The notes below the pieces were generated by a model. The model worked only from the letters and a program-made list of their open reading frames with translations. It searched no databases and was not told the origin of the DNA. The position numbers and the translations under genes are program-made. Below are positions 21,927-33,934 of a DNA stretch of 64,000 nt, one piece after another. Source of the DNA: Micropterix aruncella (Eukaryota; Arthropoda; Insecta; Lepidoptera; Micropterigidae). Each line of letters opens with the position of its first letter. The stretch's first letter is position 1. The stretch is taken from contig OX155978.1 in NCBI GenBank assembly GCA_944548615.1, forward strand, positions 6,362,415 through 6,426,414, written 5' to 3'.

Positions 21927-21966
21927 TATTATAGGTATGTAAGCGTTAGCTTACATACCTATAATA
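21927..21966. repeat. Perfect 18-bp hairpin with 4-base loop
   Basis: The arms TATTATAGGTATGTAAGC and GCTTACATACCTATAATA flank GTTA. No coding sequence or transposon end is obvious beside it. It lies between a Tigger remnant and a LINE tail in a par-1 intron. Confidence 0.9.
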
Positions 21967-21989
21967 GTCATTTAAAATTATCATGGTAA

Positions 21990-22525
21990 AAACTAAATAC
22001 TAAGTACTAAATATTATTATTCAAAATACAACAGTCAGCATATTCCCTAAATCGTCCCTACCCACCTGCAACAACCAATCGGTTAGTGATTTTTTAAAAG
22101 TGGATGTGTTCTCACTACTTTTAATTGCTTCGGGAAGATTGTTGTACATTCTAGGGCCAATGAACGCGAAATGGCGTCGGCAAATGCTGTGTAAGTTCTT
22201 GGCACCATCGTATCACCAGTTTTTGTCGCTCTCGTCTTTCCAACTCCTCGTTGATTATAAGGGGTCATTTTATTTTTAGTATATATTTTATTAGGGCCAT
22301 GCGAATATAAAGCTGTCTTACATTAAAAACCTCGAACTGGACGTAAAGAGCGTCTGACGGAAATCGATACGGTTTACGTGCGATTATTTTTAAAATACAT
22401 TTTTGCGCTATTTTTAGAGGGCGTAGAGTGGACCTCGTACAACCGTCCCATCCTATAATACCATAGCATAGTATCGACTGACACAATGCATAGTAGGTGT
22501 TTTTCAGCGTTCCCGGGTCCACAAT
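21990..22525 (-). mobile_element. LINE family B, RT C-terminus
   Basis: The minus strand reads LKNTYYALCQSILCYGIIGW, RSTLRPLKIAQKCILKIIAR and FEVFNVRQLYIRMALIKYIL (22522-22265). After a frame break comes GPRMYNNLPEAIKSS and a tail typed at 62268-62077 and 63735-63560 as well. This is the post-RT region of a non-LTR retrotransposon. It is 5'-truncated and stops about 80 bp upstream of the par-1 exon at 22604. Confidence 0.78.
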
Positions 22526-22603
22526 ATCTCTTATTTCCTTGAATATACGTCGGTCATTGTTCCTCCCCGAGCTGAGCTGAGTGTGCCTCGTTGTGTGTTG
22601 CAG

Positions 22604-22712
22604 GGCAGACGCGTGCGCGGGGCGGGGGCCGCGCGGGCTACCCGCCGGACGGCTCGCCGCACGCCGCGCGCCCCTCCTTCTTCTCCAAGATCTCCTCGCG
22701 GTTCAGCAAACG
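22604..22712 (+). CDS. par-1: par-1/MARK kinase exon: segment before KA1
   Basis: The first two bases complete the Gly of RSTFHSG. The exon encodes QTRARGGGRAGYPPDGSPHA then ARPSFFSKISSRFSK, ending in CG before GTGAGT. FFSKISSRFSKR matches the MARK block SIFSKLTSKFVRR, just upstream of the linker to KA1. It is GC-rich like the exon at 11060. Exit phase is 2. The next exon that keeps the frame in this window is at 51310, about 28.6 kb away; the usual NLSFRFARR microexon was not found. Confidence 0.93.
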
Positions 22713-24000
22713 GTGAGTGCGCCTCGCTTCCAGCCTAGCCCGCAGCCGCGCCCAGTTGAGATTGCCGCGGACGTATCCCAGACTGTTTGCCAATCGAGCT
22801 TTCCTTTCTTACCTTTCTTTTGCTTTTATTAGTGAGTGAGTAACTATTTATTTTCAATAAACATCCGGATATATAAATTGCATTTCCAAGTAATAATATT
22901 TAAAAAAATACAATTGAAAACTACGCATAAAATTATAAAAAAAGTCTATTTGAATATCTAATTTAACCCTGCGGCAATTTATTGGAATTTCTTGCAATAT
23001 CGCCGCACTCGACGAAAAGTACTATAACTATAGAACTACTATAGCAATCATAAAAAGAATAACTGTGCAATGATCGCATTGAAATTTCGTATAGAATATT
23101 GAAATATCATTTTGTAAAACATTATATGATTATGAATAAATATGACAAAGTCGAAAAAATGAAAAAACTCGGTATTTCTAACTTGTACTTGTCTTACCGA
23201 AAAATACGGTACCCTATTTAGAAATTGTAAGAGCTATCGTGATCTGTATTAGATTCTCTATCAATGGTAATATTTCGTTTTGCTTGTTTACTTACAAAAA
23301 TATTTAGATATTAACTCATAAAAACCAATAAAAATTTTCATGATTCGATGTCATATCCTTATCGTAGATATCGATATCCTTCCTAAAGTATGTATTCCAG
23401 ATCTGATAGGCGTGTTTCAAAATGTAATTTGGAACACGTGTTTACCGATGCATTACCAATCTTATATTATTTATGTTTTCACTTGATAATAAATATTTAT
23501 TTTCTTTTGCGTAATTTTACAGTCAATAATTCATTGCAATCTCAACTAGACGTTTAATTAATGACTTGTAATATCCTAAAACCTTGTTTTTTCGTTTAAA
23601 AACATTCAGCGAATATCTCGCAATAATTACATTATTTTTGGATATTGCACGTCGATAGCTTTATTTTTACGTTATATAATAAGTTGCTTGTTACGTTACT
23701 TTTGTTTATGTAGAGTGGTGCCTGGGATTTGATGAGATTTGACAAGGGTAAACATATGTTGATATTAATGGTGTATGGGATACTACTTTAATTACACCGA
23801 TGATGTGGCCATTGTTTCAGAATCAGAATGGTAAGAGGTGCTTGGGGAGATTTCTTAAGCCACTCTTACAAATTATTCTGCTGTATATTAAATACGGATA
23901 AGTAGCCAAAGGCCCAAGGTGCGATGTAAGCATACGTTTTTATCGCTATATTTTCTAAACAGGGAGAAATCCATGGATGAAATTCGTTAAAATTGCACGA
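22713..24000. other. Start of the 28.6-kb par-1 intron, no gene
   Basis: AT-rich DNA. From 22963 (TTAACCCTGCGGC) to about 23165 there is a decayed copy of the P3 TTAA element: the words 'agtactataactatagaact' and 'gaatattgaaatatcattt' match 44330-44460. Its right end is lost. The remainder has no recognised feature. Confidence 0.6.
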
Positions 24001-24700
24001 CTAGAACTGTCAACTACAACGGGTGAATCCGTCAGGAAGTTTTAACAATATTGGATCGTACTGTCTCCCTTGGTACGAAAGCGCAGGAGACTTGGGACAA
24101 ATGACAATCCACTGTGTAGTTACACCACCTGCTCGTCAGAGGCCAACGCCTTACGCCGAGGTAAACAGCGGGCAGCCTCACCCCCTGACTACCAGTTTTG
24201 GAAGGATATTTCCATCTGGAATTAACCATCGGGATACCTCCAACCTTCCCGACTGGGTTCGAAGTCTTTTGTGCGACCTCTACCTGCCGTATGTTCAGCG
24301 GTGATTCGGTTCGAATCTGACGCGGACCAAAGGCATCTTTTGCCCGGCTTTGAATTCAGGATCGGGTAGCCCAATAGTCGTTTCAAGAGTGTTTGACGAT
24401 AGATCAACATCCACCCCGCTGCTTAGGAGATAGTATATTTCCGTAGTCTCCCGACTCCTTCAGCAATTAGTCAGAGTGCAAAACTGATTGGCGTCGCCGA
24501 ACGGTGCGCAAACAGTCCAGTAGCGCCAGGATGCAATCCAGGAGAAACCGGTCCACCAGACGTGAGGTCTGAGACACGAAAGTCTTACCCGGGGTAGCCT
24601 TCCGCACGAGGAGGCTTCTGAATAGGAGCTGAATCGTGAGTTGGGCCGATCCGAGAACAAAATGGATCTTGTGGCCCAAAATGCACAAAACTGTTTGCTA
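24001..24700 (+). repeat. Family A retroposon, older full-length-like copy
   Basis: It starts CTAGAACTGTCAACTACAAC and ends near 24700 after a 'tcttgtggccca' block that matches the 3' part of the younger copies. It differs from them at many sites and no target duplication is clear. Confidence 0.75.
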
Positions 24701-24744
24701 CTGGTAAAAATGTATAAAAGGGCTTTTCCTGTGATAATACACGC

Positions 24745-25130
24745 TATAAAGATCATCATCATCAGTAGCAGCAGCCGGTAGACGTCCACTGTTAGACATA
24801 GGCCTTTCCCATGGAATGCCATGATGAACAGTCTTGGGCCGCCTCCATCCACCTACTTCCTGCAACCCTGGTAGTGTCATCGGTCCGCCTTGTGAAAGGC
24901 AGTCTTACATTGTACCTTCCGGTTCGCAGTTACCATTCGAGAACCTTTCTTCCTTAACAGTCGTCGGTTCTGCGAGCTATATGGCCTGCCCATTGCCATT
25001 TCAAGTTGCTAATTTTATTAGCTATATCGGTGACCTTAGTTCTTCTTCGGATTTCCTCAACTCAAATTGCGCAGTGAAACTCTCCGTGGCTCGTTGCACG
25101 ACTTTGAGCTTGTGTTAGCGATTATGTCTC
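24745..25130 (-). mobile_element. RTE-type LINE 3' end
   Basis: The minus strand ends with 'ggcctatgtc' and a GATGATGAT tail, the hallmark 3' end of insect RTE elements. The C-terminal reading is broken, but HKLKVVQRATESFTAQFELR and the 'NGNGQAI' (usually KWQWAGHI) region are visible. Stops and shifts mark it as dead. Confidence 0.72.
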
Positions 25131-25164
25131 AGTGCCGTACGTCATCAATGGCAGCGGCTGAGGC

Positions 25165-25255
25165 GACTCTAGACCGTTTGTCATGGCATTCTATGGGGGA
25201 GGCCTATGTCCAGTATTGGACATCCTCCGGCTGATAATGATGATAATGATGATGT
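25165..25255 (+). mobile_element. RTE-type LINE 3' tail, + strand
   Basis: 'gtcatggcattctatggggg' and 'ggcctatgtccagtattgga' are followed by GATAATGATGATAATGATGA. It matches the tail at 35970-36055 and lies in inverted orientation to 24745-25130. Confidence 0.75.
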
Positions 25256-25818
25256 ATACATAGCAAAGTTTTGTGATTGTATAGGCAGTACTTTTATGCT
25301 TTTACACCATAGACGCCACTGGATATCACCATAACGAATGATCAGTCAACTACCTAACTTTGTTAGCAGTCAATGGGCCACATCATTGTTTGTCCTGTTT
25401 ATGGGTTTAAAAGTAAAATTGTCTCCATACTTTTTACTTCACTACGTCTAACTTCACTTGGCTATGTAATTGAAAGTTAAATATATAATTTTTATCATTT
25501 TTAATGATTATTCGCAGCATTATATTAATTCGGATGATTCTACTTTGTTTTGTCAATTTACAATGTGGTCGATTGATTGATTTTAATGAAATCGTTTCAA
25601 TTCAGGAAAAAACATCAGGAAAATGCTCTAGGTAGCCATAGACCCAAAGTACGATATAAACAAACATTTATACCACAATATGTGTTCTATGTAGCCATAC
25701 ATCCGTAGATGTTATTCAGTAAAATACTCAAAAAAGTTGTTCCTGTAAGGATCTTAATAATCACTAAAAATATAATGTGAAAATTCATTCGTTAAAGTCA
25801 GAGTCGAAGATTAGATGA

Positions 25819-26500
25819 ACCTTTGAGTTATCAACTACTACAAGCGAACCCGCCACCCCAGGAAGTTATAACAATACCAGGTCATTCTTTCTCTCATGGA
25901 GTAAAAGCAGAGACATCGGGACAACAAAGTCCACTGCCTAACTACGGCCCAAAGCCCGATAGAGTCCAACATATTACCGCAAGGCACTGGGAAGTGAACA
26001 TAGCGGGCCGACCTCACGCCCTCACAACCAGATTTGGGCAAATTTCTCCATCCTCCAGTACGGTCACAGATTCAAAGTCGCTTGCAGGGCCTCTACCTGA
26101 TGTTAGCGGTAATTCAGTTCGAATTTATCGCAGACCGTTTCGCCCTTTGCCCATCAGTATCACACAAGATCGGGTGGCCAGCGAAACGTTTCAAAGGTAG
26201 CTGACATCAGCTCAACAACCATTCCCACTGCTTTGAAAACAACAATCACCACTGGGGTGATTGTTAAAAACAGGTGTTAGCCCCCCCCCCCCCCCGACTA
26301 TTCGCCCGCGTGCGCAGTCGCCTGGCAAACCGCCCAGTATTGCCCAAGGTGTTCCCCAGATTGGAACAACCGATCACATGTCCACGACACAGCCGTGGCA
26401 GAGTCCTTTCTAGGTTATACCCTCTTTGAGGAGGTTACCGGATGGAATTTGAACCGTGAGTTGAGCCGACCAGAAATAACAAAAAGGTCAGTTGAAATTA
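25819..26500 (+). repeat. Family A retroposon, diverged copy
   Basis: It begins CTTTGAGTTATCAACTACTA, keeps the 'gaacccgccaccccaggaag' block and ends near 26500 with 'ccgtgagttgagccgacc'. A 17-base C run lies at 26281. The + orientation is shared with all other copies. Confidence 0.72.
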
Positions 26501-26857
26501 AGTTGAACGGAACTGTTAGATTAGAAGAACACTCCAAACAAATTCGAAAACCTTTCGAAGTTTTCAAGATTTTTTACTGAAATTACTTAAAAACTAATAA
26601 ATATTTTTAAAAATCAACCCTTTTAAAGGATTCATCAGCTCGTTGACTAATAATTTGCAACTCGTTGACTACTAATATATTATCTTAAAAATACACCGTA
26701 ATCCAACTGTTTGCATAATATTTGTAGATGTGAAATTTAGGGTGGTAACTTTCCTTATATATGGGTTTCTACTGACATTTTATTTGACAACATAAGAGTG
26801 TGATTAATAAATCATTTATTTAAGAACATTAACGTATTTTAATTTCTGGGACACTTA

Positions 26858-27997
26858 CACTCGAATCTATAGTCGAGTATTGATCACTACTTGAGTCTTT
26901 ACTCAACCAAGTATTACTCAGGTGCCAAGTAGTACTTAAGTATTATATGCGTTCTGTAGTCGAATATCGGTCATCGACTTAGGTGAGTAATACTTGTTTC
27001 GTACTTAGCCTAAACCGTTCTAGCGTGGCAACTTTACATCGAGCGATGCCGCTGAACGCAACCAACGAGTGAAGGGAAGACTCTCGAACGCCGCCACTCA
27101 GACGTCAGATTACCATACGATCGGAGCGGACGGTCGATATCGTCGCCACCGCAATTCCTGTTTGTTATAGATATATTTCGCTCGCGTGTACTTTGTATTG
27201 TACCAAATCGACAATAAATCTGTGCCACCACAACAAGGCGTTTATCTGGAATCCTGCCATCCTTCACCAGCGACAAATTAGAGGTTGTCCAAGCAGACCG
27301 CACCTCATTACAATACTCGAGTAGAGGGAAAACATGGGGAAAATAAAATATTTCATTATTTATTCGATAACAAATTACTAATCTTTTATTTTACATCTAA
27401 AATTATGATGAGAGAGCATTTAAACCCATTTTATTGTTGTTTTTCTATAAAATATGAATTAAATTGTTCATTTTAATTCGTAGCCGGTGATTTGTTAAAA
27501 CGCCACTATGTTGTCGCCACGATTTGACATTTCGATTCTAAGTTCATGAATTCTTTCAAAGCGCGCGTAAAAATCATCTATCCTGATTTTTCGCGTAACG
27601 CCCTCATATCGGCTTCTGTGGTTAATTTGGGACTTTGTTTTATTTGGACTTTGATATGGAGAAAATAAATTGTGCCCTCGAGCGTGCTGCCGCACCACCG
27701 ATCACGAATATTCTCTCAATTTCCTCCAGCCCTTGCAGAAACTCTGCTATTTCACGAAATAATATGTAAAAAATACAATAATACACACACGCACCAATGC
27801 ACATAAAAGAAAAGTTTTCACAGCTCCAAGCCAAGTAGCTCTTAAGTATCGCCAGACGGATACTCAGCTCTCAGTAATACTCGAGTATTACTCGCCTTCT
27901 CAATACTCGACTATAAAATGGAAACTGGTACTCTCAAGTATTACTCGAGTACTGCTCGCTACTCGAGTAATGCAATACTCGACTATAGATTCGGGTG
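26858..27997. mobile_element. Element with long CTCGAGTA-rich terminal inverted repeats and TTA duplication
   Basis: The left end is CACTCGAATCTATAGTCGAG and the right end is its inverted partner (GACTATAGATTCGGGTG). TTA flanks both sides (26855-26857, 27998-28000). About 130 bp at each end consist of irregular repeats of ACTCGAGTATT. A TWA duplication suggests the PIF/Harbinger group, but no transposase was recognised in the 1.1-kb element, so the class is an inference. Confidence 0.65.
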
Positions 27998-28163
27998 TTA
28001 GAATTTATTGAATGTTATATTATTTATCTTGCATATTTCTTCTATTTTTACCACTTCATATATAGGTGAGTTTTGTTAGATGGCCACTATGACGAAATCC
28101 TCAACTATGGCAGATAGCTAAAAATGCTGAAAAGAGTTTTGGAACATCAATGTTGAAATGAAA

Positions 28164-28168
28164 AATAT

Positions 28169-28199
<31 letters not shown>

Positions 28200-28873
28200 T
28201 TGGTCCACAAAAAAAATACACCGTTAGCACTTAACATAGCTTGTGTTGCTCCTAACTAGGCAGAGCCTGTTCTAAGGAGAACACCAATACAAATGATAAT
28301 AAACTACATAACTTCCAAAATAAAAAATGAAAAATTGAATCATATCAAGTTAAAATGAAATTCTCACTACACCAAAATAATATTAGAACTATAAACAAGT
28401 TAATAATATATATAATAGCAATAATAAATAATCATTTATAATAATAACTAATAATATATAACAATTAGTAAAAATAGGTATATAAAATATATAGAAAAAT
28501 AAATATATTTATTTATTTTATAATTGTAATGGATGTTTTCTCGGTCTCTCTCCTACCAAGGTTTATTAACCATAATGTAGGGTGATATTTTTGTTGGTTG
28601 CTGCTAATTTCCAATATGTTCTCTTTACTCATGATATTAACCATTCTTGGAGCAAGAAAGCTGTAATGACGTTTCCAAAAGACGTTAGACGTTTCGGCAC
28701 TTCAAAGTTTCCCTTATAACGACCTGATCCCTCCCTGTTTTCCGGAGAAACACAATATTCGTCTTCATTGTTGTTTTTAAGATGAAGTATTGATTTCAGG
28801 CAATACAACTGCCTCAAATCAAGCAATTGTGCCTCAACATACAGGTCGTCAGAAGGGTAACGCCTAGGCTTCC
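28164..28873 (-). mobile_element. LINE family B 3' end with (TTTA)n/(TAAA)n tail
   Basis: The minus-strand frame 28826-28629 encodes LLDLRQLYCLKSILHLKNNN and PENREGSGRYKGNFEVPKRL. The 3' untranslated part contains the family B signature (CCTAACTAGGCAGAGCCTGT on +). It ends in the TTTATTTA run at 28164-28200, the simple-repeat tail. Confidence 0.78.
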
Positions 28874-29208
28874 TTAACCCCTCGCGTACCAGACGGCCCG
28901 AAACGTCCAGAATTGATATTTACCGTCGAACCCCAGACGGCCCGAAATGGCCAGGCGAGGCCGACCGCTAATTATGGATTATTTAATCGACTAATAATTA
29001 TGAATAATCTTTATTGCTTTACATATTACAAATATCTAATAGCAAATTTCAATAGGAACATAAAACAGGTCTTTTTTAGACGATCGGTGTGACAGTTTCG
29101 GAGTAATCGTTTTTTTTCTGAAACGCCATCTTTTTTTTGAGACTCGCGAATTTCTTACGGGCCGTAAGGCACACATTAAAATTCAAACCGCGGGCCGCGA
29201 GGGGTTTC
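28874..29208. mobile_element. TTAA-type element, family P2 (copy 1)
   Basis: It begins TTAACCCCTCGCGTACCAGA and ends CCGCGGGCCGCGAGGGG with the last TTAA mutated. Two internal copies of CAGACGGCCCGAAA lie close to the left end. It is almost identical, in reverse, to 43868-44209. Confidence 0.85.
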
Positions 29209-30280
29209 TAATTATTGTCTTTTGGACAACGGTATTTCCGCAAGCTCCCCATCCAAGTATACCGTATGTCATTATAGATTGGCATGTAGCGTAATATATT
29301 GTTTTTAAATAGGGCAGGCCCAGAATATCTCGCAATTGAATAAATATATAAATATCATTATATATTTTTATATATTTATATATTTATCTATTTATATATT
29401 TTCAATATATCATTATATATTTTTTTGTTGAGAAATTGCTTTTTTTATGTTTCCAGAAGTTTATAAAATTGACCTTTCATTTTTTGTATGCACTCAGGTA
29501 AGTTTAAAGTGGCTAGATAGAAATTGCTGAGAAATAATTTGTGCATGGATTATTTTATTATGCATTTAAAGCGGTAATGAATCACAATTGAAAATGATAC
29601 AAGATGTTCGTTTTGCACTATTTTTATCGAGTAATGTTGGGATGACATTTCAGACATTTGGTCTTAGGTTTTAAAACATGTCAATTCATTTTGTATTGGT
29701 ATCAATGTCATAGCTCTTATCAGCATTTCTGTCTATCTGCTATAGTTTAGGATTTTCCCATAGTAGCACTTTTATAAAACATCCTGTATGAGCATGCTTT
29801 GTATTATAAGCATTGGTTATATGCGGTATTAGATTGCTCACTCCATAGTACGATTTGGCAACACTTTCGCACTGTCGAAATGCAGGTAACTATGATAGCA
29901 CTGATGGTCAAACTAATAGCAATTTATTTGGCCATCTATAATAGATTGATATTGAATGTTTTTTTAATAAAGAAATGACTGATTATAAAAACTTAATAAT
30001 GTAACCAATGTTAACAATAATAACATTCAATGAATAGTATGTATTATCACATTTTTTTATTTGCGGATTACATCACATAAATAATACCAAGAGATAGAAT
30101 GCCATCTATCAGTCTATCTGAACTTAAAATGTGTAATTATTACATATTGAAACCTGTAAAGCAAATTAAAAATGAACCTCTTTATGTAAATAATATTAAA
30201 ATAATAAGAGCAATGATATTGTATAGCGCGCCATCTACAGTGCTCTGCTATACTGTTATACCACAAAAGTCGCCATATTG
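29209..30280. other. Intron DNA, no recognised gene
   Basis: Contains an AT-only satellite-like stretch (about 29335-29430, words ATATATTTATAT). No exon, RNA gene or element ends were recognised elsewhere. Confidence 0.5.
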
Positions 30281-30440
30281 AACATAATTAGAGGTACGGA
30301 ATTTTCCGAAAAAAAAATAGAAATTTCACAAAAAGAAAATAAAAATATCGAAATTTCGCTAAAATTCGCATATACTGCATATAAAACAACTTTTTAATAG
30401 TCCTAAAAGTTATATTTTATATTAATTAAAAGCTAGCATT

Positions 30441-30747
30441 GGGCTCGATTGTGTTTCTTCGTGAATTAAAATCGGATTAGTTCGTGTGAACGAGACAGGG
30501 CAATATGCTAAAGCGGAATGTGAAATAAACGGTTGTCAATTCTTCGCATTAAAACTACCCACCAAAAGAAATAGCATCTGAATTTAAGACCGCACGAAAT
30601 GTGTTCAAATTTATTCGGTCGAATATAAGTTCGACAGGTAGTTTTTATCGACGATCGTTCATTTCATATTCCGCTCTAACTTATTGCTCTATCTCGTTCG
30701 CTTGAACTAATTTCAATTTTAAGTCACAAAGAAACGCAATCGGGCCC
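30441..30747. mobile_element. MITE with GGGCYCGATTGYGTTTCTT ends and ATT duplication
   Basis: The left end GGGCTCGATTGTGTTTCTTC and the right end (complement of GGGCCCGATTGCGTTTCTTT) are inverted. ATT flanks both sides (30438-30440, 30748-30750). The internal sequence is a further imperfect palindrome around 'cgatcgt'. A second copy with an AGT duplication is at 59893-60153. Confidence 0.8.
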
Positions 30748-31054
30748 ATTGTTTACTTTCAATATTTGATCAATTAGAATCGTTCTGTCCGCAACGGCGA
30801 CATTATATTTAATAAAGAACCTTTCTGCTTCTACGCCGTTCAACTAACAGCGTAGAAGTAATTAACTCTGTAACGCTGCTTCAGCAGAGGTTGAAAAGCA
30901 ACATTAAGTAATTGAGAATATGTTCCTAACATTGGCATCTTCATTCCTATTTACTGATTGAAGCATTAGGCGATGAAAGTGAGTATACCCATCAATCAGC
31001 TCATTATGAGAAAGGTCTCTGAAAAAAGGATTTTTTTGAGTAATGTAATTTGTT

Positions 31055-31368
31055 TTAACCCGTTGAGTATGAGTCAACCAAATCTGGTTGCGAAACAATT
31101 ATCCGTTGAGTACGAGTCGACCAAATATGGTCGAGCGTTTTTTTCACTTCTTTGACGTTCTCATATTTATTCATAATTATCTAATTGTTTTACAAAATGA
31201 TATTTCAATATTGTATATTCGAAATTTCAATGCAATCATTGTGCAGTTGTTCTTTTTATGATTGGTGTAGTAGTTTCGTAGTTATAGTACTTTAAGGTCG
31301 ATGTCGCCGAAAATCCTGCAAAAGAGACAGATGCATCCATGAAAATACCCATTTACTCCAAGGGTTAA
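31055..31368. mobile_element. TTAA-type element, family P3 (copy 1)
   Basis: It begins TTAACCCGTTGAGTATGAGT and ends ATTTACTCCAAGGGTTAA. Near the left end 'ccgttgagtatgagtcaacc' is duplicated as 'ccgttgagtacgagtcgacc'. Close copies are at 44266-44578 (inverted) and 48918-49230. Confidence 0.88.
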
Positions 31369-31579
31369 AGTGGTGATTTGCAGCCACAGATAGGCAAAAT
31401 AACTGACCAATATGAAAGTAGGCTTCATTTTATTTTATTTAATTTTAGGAAAAAGTTATTTCTGTTTTTAGAAAAAAAAATGGTGATACTTTTTCACATA
31501 AACTTGCATAAATTGAAAAATTTCGCTTAAATTCGCATCTATTTCGTAAAAACGAAATTTCCGTACCTCTAAACATAAT

Positions 31580-33200
31580 AACAGAACATTAATCAGTTTT
31601 TTGAAACTATGTACACATTGCGGTTCGTAGTGAATCCTAGTCGCCAAATTGTAGCACGACATTGAGCAATCTGATGCGCTATATAATCAATGCTGTTATC
31701 CTATCTTATCATGTCCTATCTTATATTTATAATGTTTAACAACCGCGATAGTCTCCGATACCCAAATAATGTTGGATTTGAATCTGCTATTGAGTAGCAT
31801 GTTGGCAGGAGAGTTGAGTGGGGGTTCGCACGTCTTAAGGCCTTATGGCCTTATAAAGAATTTGGGAGTACCTCGGCGTCGGAGTCAGAACCCTTTTAAG
31901 TACATAAGTAAGGACCTAATACCTACACATCGCCTATTTTAGCTAACCTTTACATAATATGTAAATAAAAAGTAGCGTATTGTAGATGAAATTAATTTTA
32001 TAAAATATTTAAAAAACATATGCTCGAAATCATCCATCAGGTTTGTACTCATTTATTATTATCTGTGTCCTCTTGTTTGTTTTTGTTGGTTTTTATTCGT
32101 TTGTTTTTTTTTTAAAATTTGGTTTTTTATTGCCCTGGTTGGTTTTTGCCGGTGGTTACACGGGGATGCACAAAGCTAGCGCTTAGAAGATAAAATATTT
32201 TTACTCGCATTTTGGTAATTTTTTCTGTTTTCGGTTATTCGACAGTTTTATTTTTTTTTTGTGATTTGGTGGTTAGGGAGAAGGTTGCGCCAGAGAGGAT
32301 TGTATCTCCTCACTTTTTTTAGCTTAACACAGTACACCGGAGCGGTAGCTGTGCCTGGTTTTTTAAAGCGTTTAAAAGCCTGTGTACATATTATAATTTG
32401 TGATTTATATGGGCGTATTATTGCTAGTGGTGTGGACAAACTTCAGCTTCAGAGCAAGTAACGAACATGGATTAAAACCCTATACCACATAGGCAAGATG
32501 ACACCTAAAATATGAGCAAGGAGCACGCGATCTACGCTACACTAATCCTTTTCAGTGGGAAATAGAGCACGTCAACATTGACCTTATGAAATATGGATGC
32601 GGTTGTGATGGACCGCCCCTCACAAAACTCCAAATTGTTCGGTCTGAGGTGGTGGTATCAACTTACGAGTTATCTCCGTATTGAAAGACGGTTTTGAATG
32701 AAGTAGAAGGAATTTATTGATCGAAGGTTTGATATCGCCAGTTATAACGCTTCCCGAACAGTTTACGTTGACGCGAGTGTATAGATACGCGACCGCGGTT
32801 ACGAGGATATATGGATGAGGATTGCATGTGTGCTCCTAGTATCTTGTACTGGGCCCGGCTCGAGTCTGTGGGATTACAGATCAATGCTTCGTGACTAGGG
32901 AGGATAAGGAAAGGAAACCAAGGAGCCGGATTCGTTGACACACCTCGTGAGAAGGGTACCGAATATGCCGTCGCAACCTTGGGGGAAGGTGATCACTCGG
33001 GGAATGATACTTTGGTTGCTTTTTCGCCAGTTTATATAGGCCGATAAATGATGCAATCCAAAATATTCCGAGTAAAAGTATTGTTTCATCGTGCTGATTC
33101 ATGGCTGCACGGGTTAAAATAATAGCTGAATTGTGTCAGTGGATTTCACTGGAAATCTTGGAAATGGACTTAAGGTCCATTACACGGTAAATATTGAAGA
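31580..33200. other. Intron DNA with scattered relics, no gene
   Basis: 31725-31760 is a scrap of the PLE 3' flank ('aacaaccgcgatagtct'). The block 32530-33110 has several short open frames on the minus strand, none recognised. I assign no function. Confidence 0.45.
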
Positions 33201-33204
33201 AATC

Positions 33205-33315
33205 TCTGAGCAGATCACGAGCATTCTCATCACAAGTTAAGGGCGTGACGGATCGAATAGGATGCTATACAAATTCAATATAAAACATCGGTTGTGTCAA
33301 CCCAAAACTTTCCCA
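33205..33315 (+). pseudogene. PLE fragment between RT and GIY-YIG
   Basis: The + strand reads VEKISEQITSILIT and, after a stop and shift, 'MLYKFNIKH'. The DNA lines up with 43365-43470 (ETEQIKSILTI and MLNKFDIKTIFKPTQN). It is a small degraded piece of the same Penelope-like family. Confidence 0.55.
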
Positions 33316-33479
33316 GCAAGTAGCCAAGGACCTATGGAAGGATTTTGAGGGTGATATCCCTTCGGGAAAGAGGTTCACCTGATTAAAAAGGATAGCCGGC
33401 GATGAGCGCGGATAGTTAGAATGCAATGCATTAAACGCGTTTGATTCAATTGTTTATGCAATTATACTGACCGGCGAAA

Positions 33480-33770
33480 ATTGAATGGCATTTCGGCCCA
33501 ACAAGGCATCTGTTTACCAAATTTCAAGTCTAGTAGTCAGATATTTCTAGATTGAAGACCGATTTCAACCACAACGTTTTCAATTCTTGTCATGACCAAA
33601 TGATGAATGAATGACAAGCTTCAGCTCAATCGGATTAAGTGTCTGAGCGCTATCAGTCACTGAGGAATGCATGCAGGCACGCCAACAGTGTTCCATCTAG
33701 AAATGGTCTTAATCGTCTCAGGGGGGGGGTCGACATAGACATTTCCGTCTTCATCTGTAAAAAAAGTTGC
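33480..33770 (-). repeat. Repeat D fragment, minus strand
   Basis: The reverse complement contains 'aatccgattgagctgaagct', GATTAAGACCATTTC and 'gatgaagacggaaatgtc', the same order as in the D copies at 15540 and 51835. Confidence 0.65.
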
Positions 33771-33934
33771 GATTTCACAACACTTTCCCTCATTATCGGT
33801 TTGTGGACCGGGAAAGTAATAACATATAGCAGTGCAGAAACACCTATCAGAAATCTTCTACGCCTTGAATTGGTTATGACAGGGAGATGCATTGGCATGC
33901 ATGCTCGTCAATACGGCTCTTGAAAAGGCAGTAC

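Larger units (their letters stand above)
30289..31571. mobile_element. hAT-like non-autonomous element with 8-bp target duplication
   Basis: The ends are TAGAGGTACGGAA at 30289 and TTCCGTACCTCTA at 31571. AACATAAT occurs directly on both sides (30281-30288 and 31572-31579), an exact 8-bp duplication as made by hAT transposases. 'cgctaaaattcgcat'-type words repeat near both ends. No transposase is present. It contains two younger insertions, at 30441-30747 and 31055-31368. Confidence 0.82.

Noticed and set aside
21927..21966. Hairpin as a transcription terminator
   Set aside because: Intrinsic terminators are not expected in an animal genome, and no T-run follows.
28164..28203. TTTA repeats as a CRISPR or satellite array
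   Set aside because: It is the simple-repeat tail of a LINE; there are no spacers.
32714..33102. Overlapping minus-strand frames as a gene
   Set aside because: No recognisable domain, no splice-site support and low-complexity overlap of frames; left unassigned.
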